Source: Lachnoclostridium sp. An169
Lineage (GTDB): Bacteria; Bacillota; Clostridia; Lachnospirales; Lachnospiraceae
Direction of reading: 5' to 3'
Assembly: GCF_002160525.1 (NCBI RefSeq)
Contig: NZ_NFKT01000002.1
Span: forward strand, 243,030-307,029
DNA length: 64,000 bases
The stretch's first letter is position 1. Every line of letters starts with the position of its first letter. The notes beneath the pieces were generated by a model. It searched no databases and had not been told where the DNA came from. It saw nothing but the letters and a program-made list of their open reading frames with translations. Shown here one piece after another: positions 25,019 through 35,220 of the stretch. The translations under genes and the position numbers were made by a program.

Positions 25019-25406
25019 TGGCTACCTCCCGCAGGATCCTGCTCAGAAGAGATTCGGAGATCTGGTTTGAGATTTCTATACTCATTGCAGAAGTCCGGAT
25101 AACGGCAGCCGGTGTACGACCGGCCTCGCTAACGCCTGGTATGTCTTCTCTGCCGACTGCCGGGCTGTATGGGATTTCTGCAAAAGAGACTTCCGCTTTT
25201 TCTGTCACAGATGGAAGCATCTCTTTTTCTTTCATCTGGTCATAGGCCTGCTGTCTGAATTTCCGCTGCCAATGATAATAGCTCTGCTCACAAATTCCGT
25301 TTTCGTCCATCCACTTTTTAGCTGACTGCCCTGCGGGACGCTGCCCGCAGGCTTTGATAATGTTTCTCCAGTACTCGGCGCGTACCTCATGAGTACACTG
25401 ATCCAT
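25011..25406 (-). CDS. tnpA: IS66 accessory protein TnpA (second element)
   Basis: A 131-residue protein with AEYWRNIIKACGQRPAGQS and the motif WMDENGICEQSYYHWQRKFR, as in the TnpA at 22659-23054. Starts 11 bases after AAGGAGG. It is the first gene of the truncated element. Confidence 0.87.
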   Translation of the reverse strand: MDQCTHEVRAEYWRNIIKACGQRPAGQSAKKWMDENGICEQSYYHWQRKFRQQAYDQMKEKEMLPSVTEKAEVSFAEIPYSPAVGREDIPGVSEAGRTPAAVIRTSAMSIEISNQISESLLSRILREVANA

Positions 25407-25496
25407 GATGTTAGTTCCTCCTTGAAAAAATCTATTGTTTTTTTCAAGTATGGACTAAAACTCAATTTAGTGAAAGGCGAGCGATTTGACGTTTAC

Positions 25497-25692
25497 AGAA
25501 GAAGGGATCAAGATCCTGTATCATCTCATAAAACTTCGGGATGACCTTGGCACCTCCACACTCTTCAGCTGTCAGTATTCTCCAGATGAGTGGGGAAACC
25601 AGCTGAGTGACGAGAAGGAATGCTACGGTAAGCTTGACGGAATCCGGCGCAGACTGACTACAGGATTTACTGTACTGATTGAGAAAGCATAG
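25497..25692 (+). pseudogene. IstB-like ATPase 3' fragment
   Basis: About 65 residues (LRDDLGTSTLFSCQYSPDEW, then KLDGIRRRLTTGFTVLIEKA) resemble the C-terminal part of DnaC/IstB-type ATPases, where STIF..Q...EW and LDAI.DR. motifs occur. The 5' part is cut off by the IS66 end at 25496. It differs from the istB at 9863, so it is from another IS21-like element. Non-functional. Confidence 0.55.
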
Positions 25693-25826
25693 CTTTCTTC
25701 TGGAACAACGATCAATACTGATCAGTAGGGCGGAGTACCCTCTGCCCTGCTGATATCTCAGGCTGGCCGTTTAATATGGCCCTGACTGGCCGGGAAATGC
25801 GGCCCTGCTGGCCGCGGAAAGTGGCT

Positions 25827-26054
25827 GTTTGCACCAAGCAATATGTGGTTCTCTTTCAGAGCTTTTAAATTTTCACTGATTCCATCATAGACATCAGCTT
25901 CTGATTTCCCTTTGGAAGCATAGTACTCCCTATAAAATTTTACTGCTTCTGCCGCCTGTTCTTCTGTGAGCCCGCAAGTCTCTCTGAAAACAGACAGAAG
26001 AGGAGCGCCGATAGCTTTTCCCACGAATTTTTCACCGGGAAACGGTAAATGCAT
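25827..26054 (-). pseudogene. HAD-superfamily phosphatase fragment
   Basis: FVGKAIGAPLLSVFRETCGL, EEQAAEAVKFYREYYASKG and VYDGISENLKALK are typical of the cap and following region of phosphoglycolate-phosphatase-like HAD proteins. The catalytic DxDGT N-terminus and the C-terminal half are absent. After LLGANS the reading enters GGCC-rich low-complexity sequence (25758-25820). A remnant. Confidence 0.6.
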
Positions 26055-26147
26055 CTTTTGAAATGCATATTGATAGGAATTTTAAATCCCCGGAAACGAC
26101 TGACTGCCTTATTTTTTCATGTATGTCCCGCGGATGCCGGAATCCTC

Positions 26148-28946
26148 CTATCTGCGTCTGATCCGGATCTCTCCCCGCTTTGCCGGGAGCATGATCTCCA
26201 GAGCTCCGCGGACATGTTCCGTCCAGCGGACAGGACGGAGCTCGCATCCTTCCGCCCCGGCAGATGGTTGCTCGTGCAGTGTGTCTTTCCCGGCGCAGCC
26301 GTCGAATTCTACAGCGTACGAATAAGCGGAATCCATGACCACGATGATCACATTTTCCCGCCCCTCATGAATCTCATAGCAGATCTGTGCTTCACTGCAA
26401 TCTGGACTGAACCATTGTTCTCGGATCCAGGTTCCGTACCCTGCCGTCACTGTACCCTTCCTGTAATATGCATGAAACCAGACTGCGATAGGCGCTGACA
26501 GTCCGCTGAACTGATGGAACCATCCTCCTCTTCCTGTCTCGATCTGGATCATCTCAAATGTATGATAGCTGAAATCTGCCTCCTGTTTCCACACCGTAAG
26601 GGCCATATCCACAATACTGTATGCGAAATCCGCTTCGCCGAGATCGAGCATGGATTTCCAGACCAGATATTGATACGGAAACCAGACGCTTCCATTCCAG
26701 TAGCCGTTATTTTTATAATAGGAAGCGCTCTGGTCTACCGTCGAGATCCCGCACCGGGACCACAGTTCCCCTTCTGTTTTCAGGTGAGCAAGCATCCGCC
26801 TTTGCTGTTCCGGTGTACCGATTCCTGCGATAAGGGGCGTTACCCCGTCTATTCCCTTATTATAATTTTCCCCTTCCGGTGTTCGGAAGATCTCTCTGGC
26901 ATTTCCCGAACGATCATGAAGCACATAGCCGAAATATCCGCTTTCTTCATCCCATGCATACGTCAGGAGAGCGTCCGTCACCTTCCGGATGTCCTTTTCT
27001 ATTTCCCCAAAATCCTCTGCATATCCATAGTACCGCGCCGTCATTTGCATGATTTTCGCAACCCTTATGAAATGCGCACTGCTGCATATGGGAGCGACAT
27101 ATGCGGAAAGTTTCTGCCTATGCATGGCTGTCTGCGCCGGGTAATCGTCCATCCCGCCAGCATTATAAAAATAGTCGTAAACAGTCAGCATGCCGCTTTT
27201 CAGCCGGGACATTGTAGACCCTTCCGTCCTACCTGACATGAAACGGTAATACCTAATCAATCCGGGGTAATATTTTTTCAATTCTTCTCTTCGCCCAGAG
27301 TCTGAACGCATCAGAATCTCATGCCAGAGATAAAACTGAGTGGGTACAAGAGAGCCATGGGCGAGAAATGCAAAGTCCTGATTATCTTCTTCCGATAAAT
27401 ATGTATCCAGCACATACTCAGCCCTTTCCGGGGAATATTCCAACAGACCCAGACCGATAAAACCGGAATCCCATGTATAGACGCTGTCCCAGCGTTTCCC
27501 CGGCGTATAATGGACGATCTGCTCCCCATGGCGAAAGATGGGGTAAACCACATTGAAAAACAAAGCGTTTTTCATAAGTCCCGAAGAAAAACTATACTTT
27601 CTGCCTTCCGGGTTGAGACGGAGTTCTTCAGACTTCTTCCGCCGTTTATCCCAGATCCATTCCAGCCGTTCTTTAGAATATGTCTCTTCCTTAGTACTCA
27701 CATAAGCATACTCGACATCCGATCCGTCGGCCGGGATAAAGATTGCCTCAGCTACATTGATATGGTAAAATCCTTCATCCGAATGTTTTTCTCGAAAAGA
27801 ACCTGTAAAACTCCTGGTCAGATTATCATAAGAGGGATCCGGATTTGTCAGCCTGGTAATAGGCGCGTCCTCCAAGCAGCCGGAGTACAGGTTCCGGCTT
27901 CTTACCTGCCGGTTCAGGATATGCAGATAAAGAGGAGGTTCTCCGTAATGATACCGGTATTTCGTCCTTTCTCCATCCTTCTCAATTTGAGGGATCGTAT
28001 TCCGTTTTTCCATAAGAAATATGGCATTTCCGGCTTCTGCTTCTTCCATAACAGCAAAACAGTCGATCATGATCCCGTTCTTACAAGTTCCCTGGGCGGT
28101 CATATCCAGGAAAAAACTACTCTGCACGTTTTGCTTTTCACCTGTTCCATCCCCATCCGGGCCTGTTCCGTAAAGAGGGTAGAAAACCACATCTGGCGCC
28201 GTAGACGCTGGAAATCTTAAAGTTCCGTAATTGCTATCAAATACAACATCCTCTTCATTTCCGTAAGTGGCATATCGTACCATCAGGACCGGTTTTTCAT
28301 AGATGTGTCTCAGTATCCTGCGGTACGACACTCGATCGCCGGCTGTTCCGCCAAACATCCGGAACTGTTCCAATGCACACATTTTGGCATAAGGAGTCTC
28401 CCCAAGAGCCGTCCCTTCCGTAAAATCTGCACGCATCTGCTCCCCTCTGTGCATCCCATCAAAGCTAAGATGATCCCAGGGACGGTTCCCAACCGGAGCA
28501 TATTCTTCAAAGGCAGTGCCTTTCCATAAATCACTTTTATCCGGAAGGACGGCTTTCCATTCAAAGCTTCGGGGATATTCCATGGCAGCATAAAAGTTCA
28601 GAAGACAATTCTGAGCCAGGGCTGTCTCATTGTGATATTCTGTCCGGATCCCCCAGGTTTCACCGTCCACTTCAAAAAAATCTACATCCGCATAGAGCTG
28701 GTCTTTCCACAGAAGTTCAAAGCGGCAGCGGTAAAATTTTCCGTCTGAGTCACACTTCCAGGGATGCCAACCGGACGGCACCGTCACATTCGGTACGGGG
28801 ACTGCACCGTTAGCATAAGCCGGATGGACGATCAGATCAAACCTGGCGCCCTCTTCCTGGCTTTCTCTCATAATACGCGAAATTCCCATATATTTCTTTG
28901 AATAGGGTCCCCATACAGGTATCATGCGTCTTTTTTCTTCTCTCAT
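26148..28946 (-). CDS. GH63-like glycoside hydrolase (clan GH-G fold)
   Basis: A 932-residue protein without a signal peptide. An N-terminal beta-rich region (~1-450) is followed by an (alpha/alpha)6-barrel: YTWDSGFIGLGL (490-501, expected general acid Asp), GGMDDYPAQ (597-605), and GYWNGSVWFPYQYLVW (748-763), the pattern of GH63 and related alpha-glucosidases/mannosylglycerate-type hydrolases. A small beta domain ends the protein. The ATG follows AGGGAGGAA. Probable intracellular cleavage of alpha-linked glucosides; the substrate is not readable. It is the last gene of the minus-strand polysaccharide block, though less AT-rich, so it may be a separate unit. Confidence 0.7.
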   Translation of the reverse strand: MREEKRRMIPVWGPYSKKYMGISRIMRESQEEGARFDLIVHPAYANGAVPVPNVTVPSGWHPWKCDSDGKFYRCRFELLWKDQLYADVDFFEVDGETWGIRTEYHNETALAQNCLLNFYAAMEYPRSFEWKAVLPDKSDLWKGTAFEEYAPVGNRPWDHLSFDGMHRGEQMRADFTEGTALGETPYAKMCALEQFRMFGGTAGDRVSYRRILRHIYEKPVLMVRYATYGNEEDVVFDSNYGTLRFPASTAPDVVFYPLYGTGPDGDGTGEKQNVQSSFFLDMTAQGTCKNGIMIDCFAVMEEAEAGNAIFLMEKRNTIPQIEKDGERTKYRYHYGEPPLYLHILNRQVRSRNLYSGCLEDAPITRLTNPDPSYDNLTRSFTGSFREKHSDEGFYHINVAEAIFIPADGSDVEYAYVSTKEETYSKERLEWIWDKRRKKSEELRLNPEGRKYSFSSGLMKNALFFNVVYPIFRHGEQIVHYTPGKRWDSVYTWDSGFIGLGLLEYSPERAEYVLDTYLSEEDNQDFAFLAHGSLVPTQFYLWHEILMRSDSGRREELKKYYPGLIRYYRFMSGRTEGSTMSRLKSGMLTVYDYFYNAGGMDDYPAQTAMHRQKLSAYVAPICSSAHFIRVAKIMQMTARYYGYAEDFGEIEKDIRKVTDALLTYAWDEESGYFGYVLHDRSGNAREIFRTPEGENYNKGIDGVTPLIAGIGTPEQQRRMLAHLKTEGELWSRCGISTVDQSASYYKNNGYWNGSVWFPYQYLVWKSMLDLGEADFAYSIVDMALTVWKQEADFSYHTFEMIQIETGRGGWFHQFSGLSAPIAVWFHAYYRKGTVTAGYGTWIREQWFSPDCSEAQICYEIHEGRENVIIVVMDSAYSYAVEFDGCAGKDTLHEQPSAGAEGCELRPVRWTEHVRGALEIMLPAKRGEIRIRRR

Positions 28947-29148
28947 ATTTCCTCCCTAGCGACCGACAATCTTTCTATTTTCTTTGTTCATTTTTCTCCT
29001 TTCGTATAGCCAATATATTCTTTGCAACGCAATATTTTTTGAAAAACCATACGATAGAGTTAATGTAACGTTTCAACGATATTTTCACTTGACATTCTAC
29101 ATGATTTTTTCAAATAAACAGTGTTACAAAAAAGTTTAATCCCAGCAA

Positions 29149-30810
29149 CTATACTTCATCTTCTGGCGCAGGTGTCCAGTCACTTGGGAAAAATCCTTTT
29201 TCAACCTTAGGTCTTCTAAAATAGAATATTTGAGATATAGTATTATCATAATTCATATTTAGCGCTTTAATTTGAGCAGAATATGAATCACATAAATCCT
29301 CATTCATATTTTTTAATTCGTTTAACGGAAATAACACTGAATATTTCTTCCACCCGTCTTCATAAGACTCTATAACTTTTGAGAATTTATGATTACTTAA
29401 TTTGATATTTGCAGTTTCTGAATAACGCCGTCCATTTCGAGAATTGTGCGCGCCTATCGATACGTAAATATATTCTGGATCTCCAAGGACCTCAAAAGAA
29501 AAAACCATATCTCCTTTTATTTCCTTACACTTAAGTGACATTCTCATTCTCAATTCATACCATTGATTATTAGTTATTGTAACTTTTGCCATTTTAAAAG
29601 AATTTTCGGCATCTTCTATTTGCCATTCACCGGAACCAGGATATAAATTTGTTAGAAGCCTTGAATTCAATATTAAATTTCTCTCATCTATATCAAAAAA
29701 TATCTTTTTAGAATTCTCATAACGTTCATTCCAAATAGAAATTAGCTTGCTGTTTTTTTCACCTTCTTTTTTAGCAAGATACGCCTCTCTTTTTGCCTCA
29801 TAATATTCTTTCCAAAATCTATTAACAAAAAGACAAAATCCCTGGAGACAATCTGCAGATACTTTTTTCTTTATACACTGACAGATGGCTCTAATAGCCA
29901 AAAAAACCGTAGGTGTTTCAAACGAAGAATGTTCATATGGAGTACCAGCTGCTTCATAAATCCAAACAAACAAATTATTTTTCTGTGTAATTCCGTATTT
30001 GGGAACAAAATCAATAAAACGGCAAAGATATGCCAAATCATATTTATAATCGTGATCTGAAAGGACATTAACCATAATCAGAAAATTTGTTTCTTTATTA
30101 TTAAGTATAAGATTTGCATTATCATTTCGTATAAATTTGTCTTTTTTATTTCTAATTGCCAATCCTGTTACTTCTTCTATCTCCGGTGTTCTGAAATACG
30201 TATCTAAATCCAGCTGAGGATTTAGCGCAACAACCGTTACTCCTTTTATATAATAGGATATTCCAATTGCAGCTGTTCCACCTCCGGATGATCCAAATAA
30301 TACAATTTTTTCAACTTCAATATGCAAAATTTCTGCTATTCTTTTGATAACTCTTGCACAATATTCCCGATAATTTTCTTCAGGTGTTCCATAATACCAT
30401 CCCAGTTTACATTTTTCAAAAGAGTAAAACATAGGATCTTCTAAACATAAAATAGTCCCATCAACATAATTATTGTATGTATTCCGCAAAAAACGTGGAG
30501 GCTTTTCGAGATTATCAATTTCTCCGGCTCTTGCCCCATGAAAAAAAACATACATGCTTTTCTCTTTTCCCAACATTAAATAGCCTTCTATATGTGCAGA
30601 TCCAATATCAGAATAAAATCTTCCATCTGATATTTTCTTGTCTTTTCCCGGATCAAATTTAGAGGGACTTTTACTTAACATATCTTTGTTAGATGATAAT
30701 TTGTTTAATGATTTCACATTCTCTTTTGCAGACTCCCAAGGGAGTTCATGTTCATCATATTTTGTCATTAGATTATTTAAGATTACAAATAGATCTTCGT
30801 TTAACAACAT
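29149..30810 (-). CDS. Serine-hydrolase-like protein of polysaccharide cluster
   Basis: A 553-residue AT-rich gene. Residues 87-96 (YVFFHGARAG) and 172-178 (FGSSGGG) look like the oxyanion strand and nucleophile elbow of an alpha/beta-hydrolase. The C-terminal ~180 residues (SGEWQIEDAENSF..., WYELRMRM) are beta-rich and may bind carbohydrate. Proteins with this N-terminal layout occur beside glycosyltransferases, where they may act as glycan esterases or acyltransferases; this is inference. No signal peptide. Confidence 0.6.
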   Translation of the reverse strand: MLLNEDLFVILNNLMTKYDEHELPWESAKENVKSLNKLSSNKDMLSKSPSKFDPGKDKKISDGRFYSDIGSAHIEGYLMLGKEKSMYVFFHGARAGEIDNLEKPPRFLRNTYNNYVDGTILCLEDPMFYSFEKCKLGWYYGTPEENYREYCARVIKRIAEILHIEVEKIVLFGSSGGGTAAIGISYYIKGVTVVALNPQLDLDTYFRTPEIEEVTGLAIRNKKDKFIRNDNANLILNNKETNFLIMVNVLSDHDYKYDLAYLCRFIDFVPKYGITQKNNLFVWIYEAAGTPYEHSSFETPTVFLAIRAICQCIKKKVSADCLQGFCLFVNRFWKEYYEAKREAYLAKKEGEKNSKLISIWNERYENSKKIFFDIDERNLILNSRLLTNLYPGSGEWQIEDAENSFKMAKVTITNNQWYELRMRMSLKCKEIKGDMVFSFEVLGDPEYIYVSIGAHNSRNGRRYSETANIKLSNHKFSKVIESYEDGWKKYSVLFPLNELKNMNEDLCDSYSAQIKALNMNYDNTISQIFYFRRPKVEKGFFPSDWTPAPEDEV

Positions 30811-30902
30811 ATTACGTCCTCGTCTTAAAATTCAAAAAGTGTCGCATGACTATTAGAAAGTGTCTTTTTATCATATCATTATCTTTAAAATGCCAAAGTA
30901 TA

Positions 30903-30937
30903 ATTCATAGAACTATATTTAAAATAGCTCTATGAAT
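30903..30937 (-). terminator. Hairpin downstream of 1397-residue glycosyltransferase
   Basis: ATTCATAGAACTAT (30903-30916) pairs with ATAGCTCTATGAAT (30924-30937) with one mismatch, 7-nt loop. It lies between the stop of the large glycosyltransferase gene (30977) and the start of the hydrolase-like gene. It is AT-rich and has no T-run, so termination may be partial. Confidence 0.4.
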
Positions 30938-30976
30938 CATTACTAATTGGCAAAATAGATTATTTTTATGAAATAA

Positions 30977-33900
30977 TCAACAGAACCGATCTTTTCTTAT
31001 CCATTGTATCAGATCATTCAGATTTCCCGTTGTATTTTCATAATGTTGTAATATTCTGGCAAGACTTTCATCATTGTTATTTCCCTGTCGGACATTCATT
31101 TTCCATAATGCTACATCTTGTGAATTTTCAATAATTTTTTCTACACAAAAATGTTCGGGCATGACAATTTTTAATTTGGCATGACTTGCCCAGATTTTAA
31201 GCCATAAATCATCACAAAATAAGCAGTTTTTCTTTATAGCTTCGCTATCAAAAGCCTCTTCAGGCAATGCATGTGGCGGGTATAAAACGCCACCCACGCC
31301 CGTAGGAACAAGTTGTGTTGAAGGAGTATCTTGTAATATTCTATATTCCATTATCCAGCCTTCATAATCCATTATGCTGCCATCACGTCGGAAGCCAATT
31401 AAATTTGTCCGCATTGCAGAAATGCAATCTGGGAATTTGTTATAACTATCCAAAAGATTTTCCACAAGATGCTCATCATAATATATATCATCATCAACAA
31501 TAATAATTGGATTTTCTTTATATTTTTGCATGGCATAAAAATATTTTTTGTGTGGTTTCAAATCATCTTTAACCCATTGGATTTCAAAAAAGTCGCAAAG
31601 ATTTTGTTTTACAATAAGTGAACCAGGTAAATCTTTCTTTTTATTTGGAAATTCTTCTTCGGATAACCATAGTACAATTTTTAAAGGTTTGACTGTCTGA
31701 TTAATTAATGTGTCAATTGTCTTTCCAACAATATTTATCCTGCCAGGATGGGAAGTAAGAGATACCACAACTTTATTATTAAGTTTTTCTATTTCAGCAG
31801 AAGTTTTTGTAACTTGTATCGGATGCGCCTTCTTATATGAATTACTAAATACTTCTTGATTATGTTTTCTTTGAGCAGCAAAAATCTCTGTATTTTTAGT
31901 TTCACTAAGCGCATATAATTGTTTCATGCTTTGAGTATATGCGTTCATTCCCGCAAGCTTATCGTATAGTAATCTGGATTCTTTTCCCATTTGTTTTAAT
32001 TGAGCTTTGCAATCTATTATACTCATCATTGCCGATCTCAAGCTTTCAACATCGCCTGTTTTTACAATATATCCATTTTTTTCGGATACCATATATTTAG
32101 CACCAACGTTTTCTGTTACAATTAAAGGTTTTGAAAGCATTGCTCCTTCAAGAGCAACAAGAGAACAAGATTCATCTCTTGAAGCTACAACTACTACATC
32201 CATCTGAGATAATTGTCTGATTTTCTCTTCTTCACCTTGAATCAGTCCGATATAATATACCCCCTCGACGTCTTTCATTTCCCTAAAAAGATAGGAACAA
32301 AACGGGCTGCCACTATTGATAAAACCACCCGCAAAATATAGTTCTGCTTTATTCCGATACTGTTCTGGAAGAGACTTGTATGCTGCCAACAGCACATCGT
32401 AGCCCTTTCGATATTCCATCGTACCAAATTGAACAAATTTAATTTTCTCTTCAGTTCCCGGAAGATACGGGACGGCCATATCTGATTCGTCCTCTACACA
32501 ATTATGTACAACTTTTATTGGCTCATTTGCATACTGGCTTAATGCTGTTGCCGCATAATCACTCACAACATAAATATCCGAACTATATTTAATAACATAA
32601 GCTCTTTCTGGATTGTTCCTAATAAAATCCGGTATATTAGTAGCTTCTCTTATATACCAGACGGTAGGAATCAATTGACAACAGATCTCTGCAAATTTTG
32701 AGGTCATTACTGTATTGCAAACAGCCATGTCGTAATTTTTGATTTGTTCTTTTCTTTGATCTATTTTATTTTCTGGAACAATGGCTACTTCAAATCCCTC
32801 TTTTTCAAATTCACGTCGGAATGGTCCTTCTTTTGCTGACCACACAGTTAGACCATAACCAAGATCTCTCGCAACTTTGCACATTCGTAACAGGCTGCGA
32901 GGAGCTCCTGAATAAATTAATTCAGGGCTAACAAAAAGAATTTTTTTGCCATTTGTTTCTTTTTCAATATATTCTGCTTGTTCATTATATTTTCCATCAA
33001 ACAATTCTGAAAATGTTGGAATAATGTTTGCGGTTTCCGCTGAAGACATTGCATCATAGGAAAAATCTTTATATACTTCATATAAATATTGATCGTGCTC
33101 TATACACTCCCTAATAGGGAAAAAAGCTGAATATGGCGGAATGATAAGTGGACTTTTACATTCTTTCGAATAATCTTCATAAAGCCTTACAAAATCTATC
33201 ATACCTCTCTGCATGCTTTCGATTTGATCAATATTAGGTACAAGGTTTTGTGAATAAACAAATCCGACACTATTATCTTTTTCCAGTTTGTAGCCAAGAA
33301 GAGAACGCTCTGTAGAAGTAAATAAATACTCAAATGGCATATGTAATTTATCCATTATTTTAGAATTTCTGCTTCTGGGAGGTCCCGGAAAAATATGTCT
33401 TGTAATATCCATGTTCGTAAAAGGAGTATTCAAATAAGCCTCTATTTCATCAAATTGTATACTATTCTTAATAAGATCATTTCTATTCGTTGCCAAAAGG
33501 GAACCAAAAATCTCCCCATTATATCCAGAAATGTTATTTTTAATAAAATATTTTAAGGCTGTTATACAGGTTCCAGACCATCCGATGTCTACTATCAAAA
33601 TATTATTTGCAGTTCCTATTATATCTGTAAAATATTTTCTTGCTGCTTCTCTTGCTTCTTTATTATGCTCATATATTACAGGTTCACATTTATATAAAAA
33701 TTCTTGAATTCTTTGATCATCATGTATTGTTGCAGGAAAATAGTATCTGTCAATATTATATTTTTCTAATTCCTCCACCAGATATCCATAACCAGTCTCC
33801 TTTAAAATAGTTTCCATTGTTTTAGTATTACGATACATTTTTACATAACGCATAATGTATCTGTTAGATAAGTCATATAAATAGTGTTCTGATGTGACAT

Positions 33901-35170
33901 TAAAGATAGCAAATCTGGAAATATTAATATATTCGGCTTCCGTTTGTTTATAAAATTCTTTATATATTTTATAAATCACATCGCAATCTCTAGCGCAAAA
34001 TAATATTTTATCAATTTTTTTTCTTTCTACGATCTGATTTATAAATTTGCAATATCCTGCAGCTAAAATACCACCAACTCTAAATCCATGTGTATAATAA
34101 AGATCTCTATCCCATAATCCGTTATTCATATTTGTCTGAATAACTGCTCTATAAAAACTGGCTGCCATATTCTCCAATTCTGGTTCTCTGTATATATAAT
34201 GACTATCTGGATTATAAACAGCATCAATACCTGCTTCTATACTTTTCTCTACATCTGCTGCATAATTATCTCCAATATGAACAATCTTTTTATTGGGATA
34301 AGCATCTATTAAAACTTTTTGAAGAGTCCCATCACCTTTCCGCAATCCATATTCATTAGACAAAAAGATTTGATCATACTTGGTATATCCATTTTTTTCT
34401 ACCAATGTTTTTATAACATTTAATGGCAAATACATATCAGTAGTAAATACTATAGTCTTTCCAAATTTTAATAACATTTCATATACACTTAAAATGTATT
34501 TATTAGGGATAGACATGTTGAGTTCTAATTCAATTTCACGTTCCATCCATGAGCGGTCTATATTGAATCTTTCAGCCAACACATCATATATATCACTTAA
34601 AACAATCTCTCTTGTTCCTGCTGTTTTTTCCTTTATGTTTCTGGCAAAACTCTCAGCTTTTTTTCTAATGTCGATAAAATCATTTTCTCCCATTTCGGCC
34701 GACATAATAGAAAAAATGTCATTCGGTTTTTCTACTTTCCTATAAATCAGCGTATCAAAGATATCAAATGAAATAACATCATAATCTACTATTGAAGCAA
34801 CAAATTTATTTACACTTTCCCGTTTAAAATCATTTTCATAATACAAAAAATTCTGTTTTTCCCGCATTATTTTCTCTTTTATTCCATCTCCATTTTTAGA
34901 TATACTTTTCTTTTTAGAACTTTGATTTTTAACTTCCTGATCTGCAATTTGAACTATTTTACCCTTTGGAGGTTCATCGAAATACATTAATCGTTCCTTG
35001 CTTTTTTTTACTTGATAATGCCATTTTATTTTTAATAATATTTTTAAGTGTTTGAAATGGTTTTCGTAATGTTCCTTGATGTTCTCCATGACATATCGCT
35101 CATACTCATATTGGACATCTGGATTTTTTCTTACAAGATTATAATAAATTTTATCTTTAAAATTCCCCAT
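30977..35170 (-). CDS. HAD - GT4 - GT2-like trimodular glycosyltransferase
   Basis: 1397 residues with three recognisable modules. A HAD-type domain starts near 131 (VISFDIFDTLIYRK with DxxxT/DIFDT at 136-140; later VFTTDMYLP and VHIGDNYAADV, the HAD motif II and III/IV places). A region of unknown fold follows to ~740. A GT-B family 4 domain runs ~750-1110 (GAPRSLLRM, FGTMEYRKGYDVLL, SRDESCSLVALEGAM with the Glu). A GT-A-like domain ends the protein from ~1155 (VVSLTSHPGRI, IIVDDDIYY with DDD). One chain might add two sugars, the HAD part processing a phosphate. It begins 51 bases after the ugd stop. Confidence 0.75.
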   Translation of the reverse strand: MGNFKDKIYYNLVRKNPDVQYEYERYVMENIKEHYENHFKHLKILLKIKWHYQVKKSKERLMYFDEPPKGKIVQIADQEVKNQSSKKKSISKNGDGIKEKIMREKQNFLYYENDFKRESVNKFVASIVDYDVISFDIFDTLIYRKVEKPNDIFSIMSAEMGENDFIDIRKKAESFARNIKEKTAGTREIVLSDIYDVLAERFNIDRSWMEREIELELNMSIPNKYILSVYEMLLKFGKTIVFTTDMYLPLNVIKTLVEKNGYTKYDQIFLSNEYGLRKGDGTLQKVLIDAYPNKKIVHIGDNYAADVEKSIEAGIDAVYNPDSHYIYREPELENMAASFYRAVIQTNMNNGLWDRDLYYTHGFRVGGILAAGYCKFINQIVERKKIDKILFCARDCDVIYKIYKEFYKQTEAEYINISRFAIFNVTSEHYLYDLSNRYIMRYVKMYRNTKTMETILKETGYGYLVEELEKYNIDRYYFPATIHDDQRIQEFLYKCEPVIYEHNKEAREAARKYFTDIIGTANNILIVDIGWSGTCITALKYFIKNNISGYNGEIFGSLLATNRNDLIKNSIQFDEIEAYLNTPFTNMDITRHIFPGPPRSRNSKIMDKLHMPFEYLFTSTERSLLGYKLEKDNSVGFVYSQNLVPNIDQIESMQRGMIDFVRLYEDYSKECKSPLIIPPYSAFFPIRECIEHDQYLYEVYKDFSYDAMSSAETANIIPTFSELFDGKYNEQAEYIEKETNGKKILFVSPELIYSGAPRSLLRMCKVARDLGYGLTVWSAKEGPFRREFEKEGFEVAIVPENKIDQRKEQIKNYDMAVCNTVMTSKFAEICCQLIPTVWYIREATNIPDFIRNNPERAYVIKYSSDIYVVSDYAATALSQYANEPIKVVHNCVEDESDMAVPYLPGTEEKIKFVQFGTMEYRKGYDVLLAAYKSLPEQYRNKAELYFAGGFINSGSPFCSYLFREMKDVEGVYYIGLIQGEEEKIRQLSQMDVVVVASRDESCSLVALEGAMLSKPLIVTENVGAKYMVSEKNGYIVKTGDVESLRSAMMSIIDCKAQLKQMGKESRLLYDKLAGMNAYTQSMKQLYALSETKNTEIFAAQRKHNQEVFSNSYKKAHPIQVTKTSAEIEKLNNKVVVSLTSHPGRINIVGKTIDTLINQTVKPLKIVLWLSEEEFPNKKKDLPGSLIVKQNLCDFFEIQWVKDDLKPHKKYFYAMQKYKENPIIIVDDDIYYDEHLVENLLDSYNKFPDCISAMRTNLIGFRRDGSIMDYEGWIMEYRILQDTPSTQLVPTGVGGVLYPPHALPEEAFDSEAIKKNCLFCDDLWLKIWASHAKLKIVMPEHFCVEKIIENSQDVALWKMNVRQGNNNDESLARILQHYENTTGNLNDLIQWIRKDRFC

Positions 35171-35220
35171 AATTTTCTCCTCGTAAATATATTGAATGAA
35201 TAAAACATAATATTTAAGTG

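Larger units (their letters stand above)
23140..25496 (-). mobile_element. Second IS66-family element, 3'-truncated
   Basis: Contains tnpA, tnpB and a truncated tnpC. The intact end reads, complemented from 25496, GTAAACGTCAAATCGCTC, an IS66-type terminus. Its other end is gone: the left flank of the first IS66 does not continue tnpC but goes into the upstream region of the decayed ATPase. It inserted into an IstB-like gene, whose tail starts at 25497. The 273-base space 24389-24661 holds no supportable gene. Confidence 0.8.
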
